NCBI GenBank assembly: GCA_016208525.1
Contig: JACQYJ010000033.1
Span: 1-6,248 of the forward strand
Source: Deltaproteobacteria bacterium
GTDB lineage: Bacteria; Desulfobacterota; JAENJC01
Length of the DNA: 6,248 nucleotides
Reading direction: 5' to 3'
In this document: positions 1 through 5,742 of the stretch, one piece after another
Position numbering within the stretch: the first letter of the stretch is position 1
How the letters are laid out: each line of letters begins with the position of its first letter
Made by a program: the position numbers and the translations under genes
Notes under the pieces: model-generated
What the model was told of the DNA's origin: nothing
The model's input: only the letters and a program-made list of their open reading frames with translations
Databases searched by the model: none

Positions 1-1370
1 TTGACCAGCTCTGCCAGCGGGTCCTGGAGTCTCCTCGCTATAGAGATTGCCCCCCTGACTGTAAGGTCCAGGTCAGGGAACTCCTCCCTTGCTATATCAG
101 AGGCCGAATAGACCGACGCTCCCGCCTCATTGACGACAACGCAGAGTACCCCTTCTATTTTCTGTTCCCTAATCATGTTTCTGACAAAGCTCTCAGTCTC
201 CCTTGACCCTGTCCCATTTCCTATGGCTATGCCGACTGCTTTATGCTTCTTAATAAGTCCGATAATTACCTTAGATGCGCCTGCAATGTCGTTCCTTGGC
301 TCGGTAGGATATATGGTGGTGTTTTCCAGAAGCCTCCCTGTATCGCTGATTACCGCCACCTTGCACCCTGTCCTCATTCCCGGGTCAATCCCTATGACGG
401 AGATTGGGCCTGCCGGCGGCGACAGCAGGAGGTTCTTCATGTTCTCCTCAAAAACCTTTATGGCCTCCTCATCCGCCCTCTTCTTGAGAGCAAGGCGCAC
501 CTCGGTCTGGATTGCAGGGTTCAGGAGCCTTGAATAACTGTCCTTTACAGCTTTTTCAAGATGCGGCGCAAATTCAGATTTGCTGTCCAGTACGACCTGC
601 CCTTGAAGATATCCAAGGGCCTTATCCTCGCCCATCTCGATTGAGAAGCTCAGAACCTCCTCCTCTGCGCCACGCCTGATCGCCAGCATCCTGTGGGATG
701 GGATGGTTGATACAGGCTCCTTGAATTCATAATACATCTCAAACTTGCTCTTCTCACCGATCTTGCCTTTCAAGACCCTGGATGAGACAACGCCGTCCTT
801 CTGCATCATCTCACGCAGACCCTTTCTGTAATCCGCATTCTCAGAAACCCATTCGGCAATGATATGCAGCGCCCCCAAAATGGCGTCATCGGCAGTTGCC
901 ACACCCTTTCCCTCGCTTATAAATTCGGCAGCGAACTCCTCTATGGTCTTATCGCCGGGAACCTGCTCAAAGATAAACCTGGCAAGAGGCTCCAGCCCCT
1001 TTTCAACAGCAACAGTAGCCCTGGTCTTCCTCTTGGGTTTGTAAGGGAGATACAGGTCTTCCAACTCGGTCTTCTCGTAACATGCTTCAATCCTTGCCTT
1101 AAGCTCATGGGTAAGCTTCCCCTGCTCCTCAATAGATTTGAGTATGACCCCTTTCCGCTCTATCAGTTCCTTGTAATAGACCCGTCTTTCGTCTATGTCC
1201 CTTATCTGAACCTCGTCCAGGTTCCCGGTTGCCTCCTTACGGTACCTGGCAATAAAGGGGACAGCGCCCCCTTCCTCCAGCAAAGAAAGGGTCTCTGCCG
1301 CCTGGCGTTGTGTGACGCCGATCTCATCTGCTATCTTCTTCAGGATGATTGAATTTTCCAAAATGGACAT
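1..1370 (-). CDS. tex: Tex, S1 RNA-binding transcription accessory protein (3' end beyond window)
   Basis: This is the N-terminal 456 residues of Tex, a cytosolic nucleic-acid-binding protein implicated in transcription and RNA metabolism. The reverse-strand frame is open from the ATG at 1370-1368 to the window edge. Visible family hallmarks are PFIARYRKEATGNLDE (residues 38-53) and DLYLPYKPKR (105-114) in the Tex N-terminal domain, a YqgF/RNase H-like domain starting at GIDPG (327-331), then VNEAGASVYSAS (413-424) and LQDPLAELV at the cut edge. Full-length Tex is about 770-785 residues, so the helix-hairpin-helix and C-terminal S1 domains lie off the left side. The start is supported by GGAGG (plus-strand 1379-1383) 8 nt before the ATG. 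The gene is divergent from phoH. Its upstream region is occupied by a repeat element whose end lies only 35 bp from the start codon. Recognition as Tex is from sequence memory and is very secure; the cellular role is known only from relatives. Confidence 0.97.
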   Translation of the reverse strand, partial: MSILENSIILKKIADEIGVTQRQAAETLSLLEEGGAVPFIARYRKEATGNLDEVQIRDIDERRVYYKELIERKGVILKSIEEQGKLTHELKARIEACYEKTELEDLYLPYKPKRKTRATVAVEKGLEPLARFIFEQVPGDKTIEEFAAEFISEGKGVATADDAILGALHIIAEWVSENADYRKGLREMMQKDGVVSSRVLKGKIGEKSKFEMYYEFKEPVSTIPSHRMLAIRRGAEEEVLSFSIEMGEDKALGYLQGQVVLDSKSEFAPHLEKAVKDSYSRLLNPAIQTEVRLALKKRADEEAIKVFEENMKNLLLSPPAGPISVIGIDPGMRTGCKVAVISDTGRLLENTTIYPTEPRNDIAGASKVIIGLIKKHKAVGIAIGNGTGSRETESFVRNMIREQKIEGVLCVVVNEAGASVYSASDIAREEFPDLDLTVRGAISIARRLQDPLAELV

Positions 1371-1405
1371 TGCTCTATCCTCCAGTCGTTGTCTTGGTTT
1401 TAACC

Positions 1406-1542
1406 TTGATTCATTCGTAAAAAGTCTTTTCTGTGGTTCGACAAGCTCACCACGAACGGAATAAAGTCAATGATTTCAACCAGACCACCGTTCGCCCTGA
1501 GCTTGTCGAAGGGTGATTTGGGACTTTTTACGAGTGCATCAA
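1406..1542. repeat. MITE-like palindromic element with nested inverted repeats
   Basis: The ends (1406-1426 and 1522-1542) are inverted copies matching at 19 of 21 positions, with the core TCGTAAAAAGTC at 1415-1426 and its exact reverse complement at 1522-1533. Nested inside is a second inverted pair, 1437-1459 and 1488-1510, matching at 20 of 23 positions around the core TTCGACAAGCTCA. The 137-bp unit has no coding capacity. Size and architecture fit a miniature inverted-repeat element or a REP/BIME-like palindrome. I see no clear target-site duplication. Both core motifs resemble repeats I have seen dispersed in many environmental bacterial genomes, but copy number in this genome cannot be judged from one window. 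Confidence 0.7.
1437..1510. repeat. Inner inverted repeat (TTCGACAAGCTCA family)
   Basis: The arms are 1437-1459 and 1488-1510. The reverse complement of the right arm differs from the left arm only in three adjacent positions (CCA against GGG). The spacer is 28 nt. Transcribed from either strand, this would form a long imperfect stem nested within the outer terminal inverted repeats, giving a two-tier cruciform or hairpin. Confidence 0.7.
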
Positions 1543-1564
1543 CCTTTACCCAAAAACTTTAAGT

Positions 1565-1726
1565 AACCACAGAGACCGCAGAGAAAACCCAGAAGATTAA
1601 GCCTCTTACAAAAGTCTTTAACCACAGAGTTCACTGAGAAAAAAACGAGCGACACAGTGGACAAAATTATTAATATTTAAGAAAAAACTCTGTGTTTCTC
1701 TGGTTAATCTCTGTGAACTCTGTGGT
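1565..1726. repeat. CCACAGAG-type repeat cluster, two direct and one inverted copy
   Basis: Copies begin AACCACAGAG at 1565-1587 and 1620-1644 on the plus strand, and an inverted copy lies at 1688-1726. Segment 1621-1639 matches the reverse complement of 1708-1726 at 18 of 19 positions, so the pair can fold into a stem around an AT-rich loop. The inverted copy is the longest and best preserved; its reverse complement reads through three variations of a CAGAGA-like unit. I know this as a widespread non-coding bacterial repeat type, but have no family name for it. Confidence 0.7.
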
Positions 1727-1773
1727 ATTCCTAAAATGCATTAATTTGGGTTCAGGGCATTTCATATTACACA

Positions 1774-1818
1774 GAAAAAATTTAAAATCAAGGGGCGCCG
1801 TTGCTCCTTGATTTTAAA
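1774..1818 (-). terminator. Strong hairpin with U-tract on the minus strand, upstream of phoH
   Basis: The arms 1781-1796 and 1803-1818 pair over 16 bp (one G-U pair when read on the plus strand) around a 6-nt loop. On the minus strand the stem is followed at once by TTTTTT (plus-strand AAAAAA within 1775-1780), which is the layout of an intrinsic terminator for leftward transcription. On the plus strand there is no comparable U-run (stem then CAATCATT). No minus-strand gene ends here, so its natural role may be to stop antisense transcription coming out of phoH, or it may be a relic or a structural element. Confidence 0.55.
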
Positions 1819-1830
1819 CAATCATTCTCC

Positions 1831-1859
1831 TTGACCTCGTCCCGCCAATTTTATAGAAT
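1831..1859 (+). promoter_or_regulatory. Predicted sigma-70-type promoter of phoH
   Basis: TTGACC (1831-1836) and TAGAAT (1854-1859) are separated by 17 bp and match the -35 and -10 consensus well (5 of 6 and 4 of 6). The -10 ends only 6 nt before the phoH ATG at 1866, so the expected transcription start falls at or next to the start codon. An alternative -10, TATAGA (1852-1857), has a 15-bp spacer. Promoter use is inferred from sequence alone. Confidence 0.55.
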
Positions 1860-1865
1860 GCCCTC

Positions 1866-3179
1866 ATGAAAAAATACTTTGTGCTTGACACAAACGTACT
1901 TCTGCACGATGTAAACTCGCTCTTTGCCTTTCAGGACAACGACGTTGTAATCCCTATTATTGCCATTGAGGAGCTGGACAGATTCAAGAAGGACCTGAAC
2001 GAGATAGGGCGCAACGCCAGACAGGTATCCAGGATACTTGACAAGTTCAGGGCAGAGGGGCCGCTTTTCAAAGGGATAGGCCTTGAAAATGGCGGCACTC
2101 TCAGGGTATTCATCCAGTCGTCAAAGAGCAACAGCCTCCCTCCTGAACTGATATTCAATAAGGCCGACAACCAGATACTGTCCGTTGCAATGGAGCTGAA
2201 GGAAAAGGGGAAACAGCCGGTTTGTCTCGTGACCAAGGACACAAACCTCAGGATCAAGGCCGATGCCCTTGGAATCAGCGCAAGGGATTATGAATCTGAC
2301 AAGATTGAAATAAGTGAACTGTATGAAGGGTTTCGGACCATCGCAGTCACAAAGGCAGATATAGACAGATACTATGCCAAAGGAAGCCTTGACCCTATGG
2401 AAAAAGATTTACACCCTAACGAGGGGGTGCTTCTGGTTGATGAAGGCGACCCTAAACACACCGCCCTGGCCCGGTTCAACAAGAATAAGGGAAGCTTGAT
2501 CCCTTTGACCCTTCCAAAGGAGGGGGTATGGGGAATCTATCCAAAGAATGCAGAACAGAGATTTGCTATGGACCTCCTGCTTGACGACTCCATAAAGCTC
2601 GTCACCCTCGCAGGGAAGGCCGGCACAGGGAAGACCCTGGTTGCCATCGCAGCGGGGCTCAAGAAGACCGCTGATGAAGAGACTTATACAAGACTGCTGG
2701 TCTCGCGCCCCATCTTCCCTCTCGGAAAGGACATAGGGTTCCTGCCGGGAGAGCTGGAGGAGAAGCTGTCGCCATGGATGCAGCCCATATTCGACAATCT
2801 GGAGCTGATCTTCGGGATGGAAAAGAAGGAAAAGGGGAGACAACGCAACTACAGGGAACTCATGAACCAGGGTATTCTGGAACTCGAACCGCTCACATAC
2901 ATCAGGGGAAGGAGCATACCAAACCAGTATATGATAGTTGACGAGGCGCAGAACCTGACGCCCCATGAGATAAAGACGATTATTACCAGGGCGGGCGACA
3001 ACACAAAGATAGTCCTGACCGGAGACCCTTACCAGATAGATAACCCATATATAGACTCATCCAGCAACGGACTCTCTTACGTGGTAGAGAGGTTCAAAAA
3101 TGAGGCCATCGCCGGTCATGTGACCCTCTCCAGGGGTGAACGCTCTGAACTGGCGGAACGTGCTGCAAACCTGCTCTGA
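1866..3179 (+). CDS. PIN domain-PhoH family ATPase (PhoH2/YlaK type)
   Basis: A 437-residue cytosolic protein joining an N-terminal PIN ribonuclease domain to a C-terminal PhoH P-loop ATPase. Relatives (mycobacterial PhoH2, Bacillus YlaK, about 440 residues) are reported or proposed to act as RNA helicase/RNases. The PIN domain (about 1-140) keeps its acidic centre: D8 in LDTN, E35/E36 in the EELD motif, D101 in NKADNQ, and D125 in TKDTN. The ATPase has Walker A GKAGTGKT (250-257), Walker B MIVDEAQN (356-363), the GDPYQID motif (386-392), and a C-terminal SRGERSELAERA stretch with likely arginine-finger residues. All key residues are present, so it should be active. The ATG is forced: an in-frame TAG lies four codons upstream (1854-1856), and starting later would remove D8. 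No Shine-Dalgarno sequence precedes it. There is no upstream antitoxin-like ORF of the kind seen with mycobacterial phoH2. Its stop is 9 bp from the stop of the convergent HD-GYP gene. Confidence 0.95.
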   Translation: MKKYFVLDTNVLLHDVNSLFAFQDNDVVIPIIAIEELDRFKKDLNEIGRNARQVSRILDKFRAEGPLFKGIGLENGGTLRVFIQSSKSNSLPPELIFNKADNQILSVAMELKEKGKQPVCLVTKDTNLRIKADALGISARDYESDKIEISELYEGFRTIAVTKADIDRYYAKGSLDPMEKDLHPNEGVLLVDEGDPKHTALARFNKNKGSLIPLTLPKEGVWGIYPKNAEQRFAMDLLLDDSIKLVTLAGKAGTGKTLVAIAAGLKKTADEETYTRLLVSRPIFPLGKDIGFLPGELEEKLSPWMQPIFDNLELIFGMEKKEKGRQRNYRELMNQGILELEPLTYIRGRSIPNQYMIVDEAQNLTPHEIKTIITRAGDNTKIVLTGDPYQIDNPYIDSSSNGLSYVVERFKNEAIAGHVTLSRGERSELAERAANLL

Positions 3180-3188
3180 TATTACTGC

Positions 3189-5375
3189 TCATTCTTTGCT
3201 CCGATTGAAGGATTTAGGTTTCATGTTTCTCAGAAACGCCTCCACTACCTTCGGATCAAACTGTGTCCCCGAACACCTCTTAAGCTCTGAGATAATGACA
3301 TCCATGTCCCGACCCTTCCTGTATGGCCTGTCGGCGCCCATGGCGTCCACGGTATCCGCAACCCCTATGATCCTTGCAAATAGCGGTATCGCTTCTCCCT
3401 TTATCCCTTCGGGATACCCTGTGCCGTCGTAAAACTCATGATGACACTTGATTGAGGGGATTACATTTTTTAACTGCTTTATATGACCCAGTATCTCCGC
3501 GCCTTTTACCGGGTGATTTTTGATTACGTTAAGCTCCTCCTCCGTCAGCCTGCCGGGCTTATCAAGTATACTCTCATATGTGCCTATCTTCCCCACATCA
3601 TGCAGAATTCCCGCCAGTTCCAACTCTTTCAGCTCCTTTTCAGACAGCCCCATCTCCTTCGCAATATCAAGGGCATATTTCGTTACCCTCTCCGAATGCC
3701 CGGCAGTCCATCTGGACTTGGCATCTATTGCTGAGGAAAGGGATATTACCACGCCGATGAAAAGCTCCTCAAGGTTCGAGATGAGGCTTGCGTTTGACAG
3801 GGCAACGCCTATCTGGGAGCAGAGGTACTCAAGGGTAGACAGATTTTCCTTTGTAAATGCGGCAACCCTCTTTGCGCCAACCGCCAATATCCCTGCCACA
3901 TCTCCCTTTATCGTTATAGGGACCCTTATGTGGGAAAGAAATCCCTCATCTAAAAACCTCTTTTCTAAAGGCAGAAGCGGCATCATCTCCGGGAGGCTGT
4001 TAATATACTTCGTTCTGCCTGTCTCAACTACTATTCTTGCTGATGTATCGGCAAAGGGAATAAAGGCGTCCTTTTGCACCAGCGCCGTCCCGAAACCGGC
4101 CTTGTATATAAAACCATGCCGTTCCATGTCCACCAGCAAAACGGTGGCCAGATCACATGCTATCACCTTTGAAATGAGCCTCGTCACGGTCTCAAGTATC
4201 TCATCTGCCTTGAGAGTAGAAAGGATAGACCTGTCTATTTCGTGCATCACCTTTATCGTCTCTATCTTGCGGGAAAGCTCCAGCGTCCTGTCAACAGACT
4301 CCGTATAAAGCCGGGCCTGCTCAAGGGCTGTAGAGACCTGATGGGATATGCCCAGCATAATCTTTTTATCTCTGTCTGTGAATTCATTTGATTTTTTATA
4401 GGCGCCGATAATCAGACCGAGATAATCTGTTTTGCCGATAAGAGGAATTACGGCGAGAGTGGAGATGTCGGGAAGCCATGAGAATAGTTTTGAGTTGGGA
4501 GTTGGGAGTTGGGAGTTGGGAGTTGGGAGTTGGGAGTAACTACTTTTATCTTTTACTCCTAACTCCGAACTTATAACTCTCAACTGTTTTATCACCGGCT
4601 CCTTCCCCTCCATCGCCTTTCTGACAAACTCCATCTTTTCATATAACGGCTCTGTCCTGAAAACAGGGATCAAATCATTAGAAAGACCGAATGTCTCGCA
4701 GGGCTGAAATACCCTTAAATCCACGTCATAGAGATACGACAGGCATATATCGCACCTCATTATCTCATGCCCGCAGTGGACCACCTGCTGCATGAGCCTG
4801 TCTATATCCGTTGTATGGGCGGTAGCCTCGGAGATCATCAGGAGATGGGTCGTAACATCCACCTCCTCCTTCAGTCTTTCAGCCGCCCTCTTTGCCTCTG
4901 TTATATCTTCAAGGATGTGGATCGAATAGAGATACCCGCCGCTCACATCCTTGATGGGGTAGAACCTTACCTTGAATACCCTGTTTGTAAGAGGGTAGGA
5001 AAACTCCTCCTCCTCCTCCCCCTGCAACTCCTCTGCCTTAAGGCACATCTTGAACGGGCCTTCCATCTTCGGGAATACCTCGTAATACGGTCTTCCTATT
5101 ACATCCTTGAATTCGGCCTCGCCGGAGGCTGTCAGATACGCCCTGTTCACCCTCACAAGCATCATTTCTCTGTCGTGGATGAATAGGGGATCGGATATGG
5201 AATCAAATGTCGCCTCCCACTCCTTTTTGGCCGTCTTTATACGGGAGACGGCCTCGTTCAGGTCCTCCAGCATAAAGAGCATTGACCTGCCGCTTTCCTC
5301 GGCATTGCGCTCCATTTCCCTTGCCTTCGCAAGCCCGGCCTTGAGTTCTTCTATTATCTTATCCTTGTCATCCAT
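3189..5375 (-). CDS. PAS-GAF-GAF-HD-GYP sensor protein, predicted c-di-GMP phosphodiesterase
   Basis: A 728-residue soluble protein with no membrane segment or signal peptide. Order: acidic coiled-coil-like start (1-50), PAS domain (about 52-165, ending ILEDITEAKRAAE), GAF domain 1 (about 175-355), GAF domain 2 (about 385-530) and HD-GYP domain (about 535-715). The HD-GYP domain is complete: GHSERV (H560), HDVGK (H592, D593), NHP (H621), HHE (H645, H646), DGTGYPEG (GYP 653-655) and VADTVDAM...DRPYRKG (672-688). This family hydrolyses cyclic di-GMP at a metal centre, so the protein is predicted to lower c-di-GMP in response to signals sensed by PAS/GAF. GAF1 carries a repeat-derived insertion (residues about 264-295) that includes a perfect 7-bp tandem repeat. 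A GAG run encodes Glu in the PAS domain. The ATG at 5375-5373 is the first possible start after an in-frame TGA at 5405-5403; the ribosome site is weak (GGGG, 6 nt upstream). Confidence 0.95.
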   Translation of the reverse strand: MDDKDKIIEELKAGLAKAREMERNAEESGRSMLFMLEDLNEAVSRIKTAKKEWEATFDSISDPLFIHDREMMLVRVNRAYLTASGEAEFKDVIGRPYYEVFPKMEGPFKMCLKAEELQGEEEEEFSYPLTNRVFKVRFYPIKDVSGGYLYSIHILEDITEAKRAAERLKEEVDVTTHLLMISEATAHTTDIDRLMQQVVHCGHEIMRCDICLSYLYDVDLRVFQPCETFGLSNDLIPVFRTEPLYEKMEFVRKAMEGKEPVIKQLRVISSELGVKDKSSYSQLPTPNSQLPTPNSKLFSWLPDISTLAVIPLIGKTDYLGLIIGAYKKSNEFTDRDKKIMLGISHQVSTALEQARLYTESVDRTLELSRKIETIKVMHEIDRSILSTLKADEILETVTRLISKVIACDLATVLLVDMERHGFIYKAGFGTALVQKDAFIPFADTSARIVVETGRTKYINSLPEMMPLLPLEKRFLDEGFLSHIRVPITIKGDVAGILAVGAKRVAAFTKENLSTLEYLCSQIGVALSNASLISNLEELFIGVVISLSSAIDAKSRWTAGHSERVTKYALDIAKEMGLSEKELKELELAGILHDVGKIGTYESILDKPGRLTEEELNVIKNHPVKGAEILGHIKQLKNVIPSIKCHHEFYDGTGYPEGIKGEAIPLFARIIGVADTVDAMGADRPYRKGRDMDVIISELKRCSGTQFDPKVVEAFLRNMKPKSFNRSKE
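4484..4586 (-). repeat. Repeat-derived in-frame insertion within GAF1
   Basis: The stretch encoding residues 264 to about 297 reads as variations of AACTCC/GGAGTT in both orientations instead of GAF-like sequence. On the plus strand, 4555-4565 (ACTCCTAACTC) is inverted relative to 4527-4537 (GAGTTGGGAGT), matching at 10 of 11 positions with a 17-nt spacer. The encoded peptide is rich in Ser, Gln, Pro, Thr and Asn, probably a flexible loop. It falls between PVIKQ and LPDISTLAVIPLIG, where GAF domains normally have a short variable loop, so the fold could tolerate it. Limits are approximate. Confidence 0.7.
4494..4535 (-). repeat. Perfect 7-bp tandem repeat, 6 copies of GTTGGGA (TCCCAAC on the coding strand)
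   Basis: Six exact head-to-tail copies of a heptamer cover 42 bp of coding sequence (residues 281-294, read as two rounds of SQLPTPN). Because 7 is not a multiple of 3, gaining or losing one or two copies shifts the reading frame; three copies equal seven codons and keep it. Downstream, the two other frames meet a stop at 4448-4450 and at 4396-4398, both before GAF2 and HD-GYP. Tandem heptamers of similar composition are known in cyanobacteria as STRR sequences, but those are mostly intergenic. Confidence 0.95.
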
Positions 5376-5451
5376 TCTATTCCCCGATATTCCCGTTCTT
5401 TGTCATTCCGTTGAGGAGTTTCCTTAATTTTTAGTAACTACTCAGGTCTGT

Positions 5452-5624
5452 CTCACGCAAAGCCGCAAAGAACGCAAAGAAAATCAGGCAATACTTTTTA
5501 CAAAAGTCTTCACCACATTGGTGTAGCGGATATCAATATCATGTTCTTGTTTTTCTCTGTAATATCCATGGTTAACTGCTTTTTCTATATTCATCCTTTC
5601 TTTGCGTCTTTGCGCCTTTGCGAG
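5452..5624. repeat. Inverted GCAAAG-type repeat pair
   Basis: The left copy (5452-5482) reads CTCACGCAAAG followed by two more GCAAAG units and AAA. The right copy (5597-5624) is the same pattern in reverse complement (TTTCTTTGCG...TTTGCGAG). Each has three GCAAAG units with 2-3 nt spacers, and the arms enclose 114 bp. This is a common dispersed repeat type whose translation gives AKAQRRKE-like peptides in many spurious gene calls. The enclosed sequence has no recognised gene. Confidence 0.7.
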
Positions 5625-5685
5625 AAAAAGCCCTGTTTCTACGATAGATTTAATACCACCTGAATCCTGCAATGACTCTTATATG

Positions 5686-5742
5686 TGCCGTCAGGACGGC
5701 AGGTCGGCTCCGCCCACCGATAATTGGCGGGCACAGCCCGCC
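5686..5742 (-). repeat. GC-rich palindrome cluster at the 3' end of the PAS gene
   Basis: A stem GGCGGGC (5726-5732) / GCCCGCC (5736-5742) with a 3-nt loop starts directly after the PAS gene's stop codon. A second palindrome pairs TGCCGTC (5686-5692) with GACGGCA (5695-5701). A competing pairing joins GCCCACC (5712-5718) with GGCGGGC (5726-5732) with one mismatch. Read on the minus strand there is no U-tract, so this is not a canonical intrinsic terminator. It may stabilise the 3' end, act as a factor-dependent site, or simply be a dispersed palindromic repeat. Confidence 0.55.

Larger units (their letters stand above)
1371..1865. other. Divergent tex/phoH intergenic region, repeat-rich, no gene seen
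   Basis: This 495-bp stretch between two divergent start codons contains no convincing coding sequence. From left to right it holds the tex ribosome binding site (1379-1383), a MITE-like inverted-repeat element (1406-1542), CCACAGAG-type repeats (1565-1726), a long hairpin (1781-1818) and the phoH promoter (1831-1859). The spacer between the CCACAGAG arms is very AT-rich (about 1665-1687). I could not pick a convincing tex promoter; any promoter close to tex would overlap the end of the MITE-like element. Confidence 0.8.
5376..5742. other. Intergenic region between the PAS gene and the HD-GYP gene, no gene seen
   Basis: The 367 bp between the two minus-strand genes contains inverted GCAAAG repeats (5452-5482 and 5597-5624) and a GC-rich palindrome cluster (5686-5742). 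The only open frame of note (minus, 5484-5672) encodes repeat-derived peptide and I do not accept it as a gene. The HD-GYP gene must have its promoter here if it is not read through from the PAS gene. I found no convincing -35/-10 pair. Confidence 0.7.

Noticed and set aside
130..537. Plus-strand open frames across the tex region (130-537, 864-1352)
   Set aside because: They lie opposite the clearly recognisable Tex reading frame and encode no family-like sequence.
1406..1726. Possible CRISPR array from several repeats in the tex/phoH gap
   Set aside because: The repeats belong to different families, are partly inverted and have irregular spacing; there are no regular direct repeats with uniform spacers.
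2409..2966. 185-codon minus-strand open frame within phoH
   Set aside because: Opposite-strand shadow of the PhoH ATPase domain; no recognisable motifs.
3520..4308. 262-codon plus-strand open frame opposite the HD-GYP gene
   Set aside because: The minus-strand frame carries all HD-GYP and GAF motifs; this one is a compositional shadow rich in Ser and Leu.
5004..5018. Five-copy CTC (GAG on the coding strand) triplet repeat in the HD-GYP gene
   Set aside because: Its unit is three bases, so length change cannot shift the frame; it only gives a short Glu run, common in such proteins.
5420..5460. Promoter for the HD-GYP gene (TTGCGT, 17 bp, TTACTA on the minus strand)
   Set aside because: The -10 match is poor and the -35 lies within a dispersed repeat, so support is too weak.
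5484..5672. 62-codon minus-strand open frame, and a 36-codon version from the ATG at 5593
   Set aside because: Its first third is a translation of the GCAAAG repeat (AKAQRRKE), the rest matches no family I recognise, and no usable ribosome site is present. Most likely spurious.
5726..5742. Intrinsic terminator for the PAS gene
   Set aside because: The stem is strong and well placed, but the minus strand continues AATTATC with no U-tract, so it was listed as a palindrome and not as a terminator.
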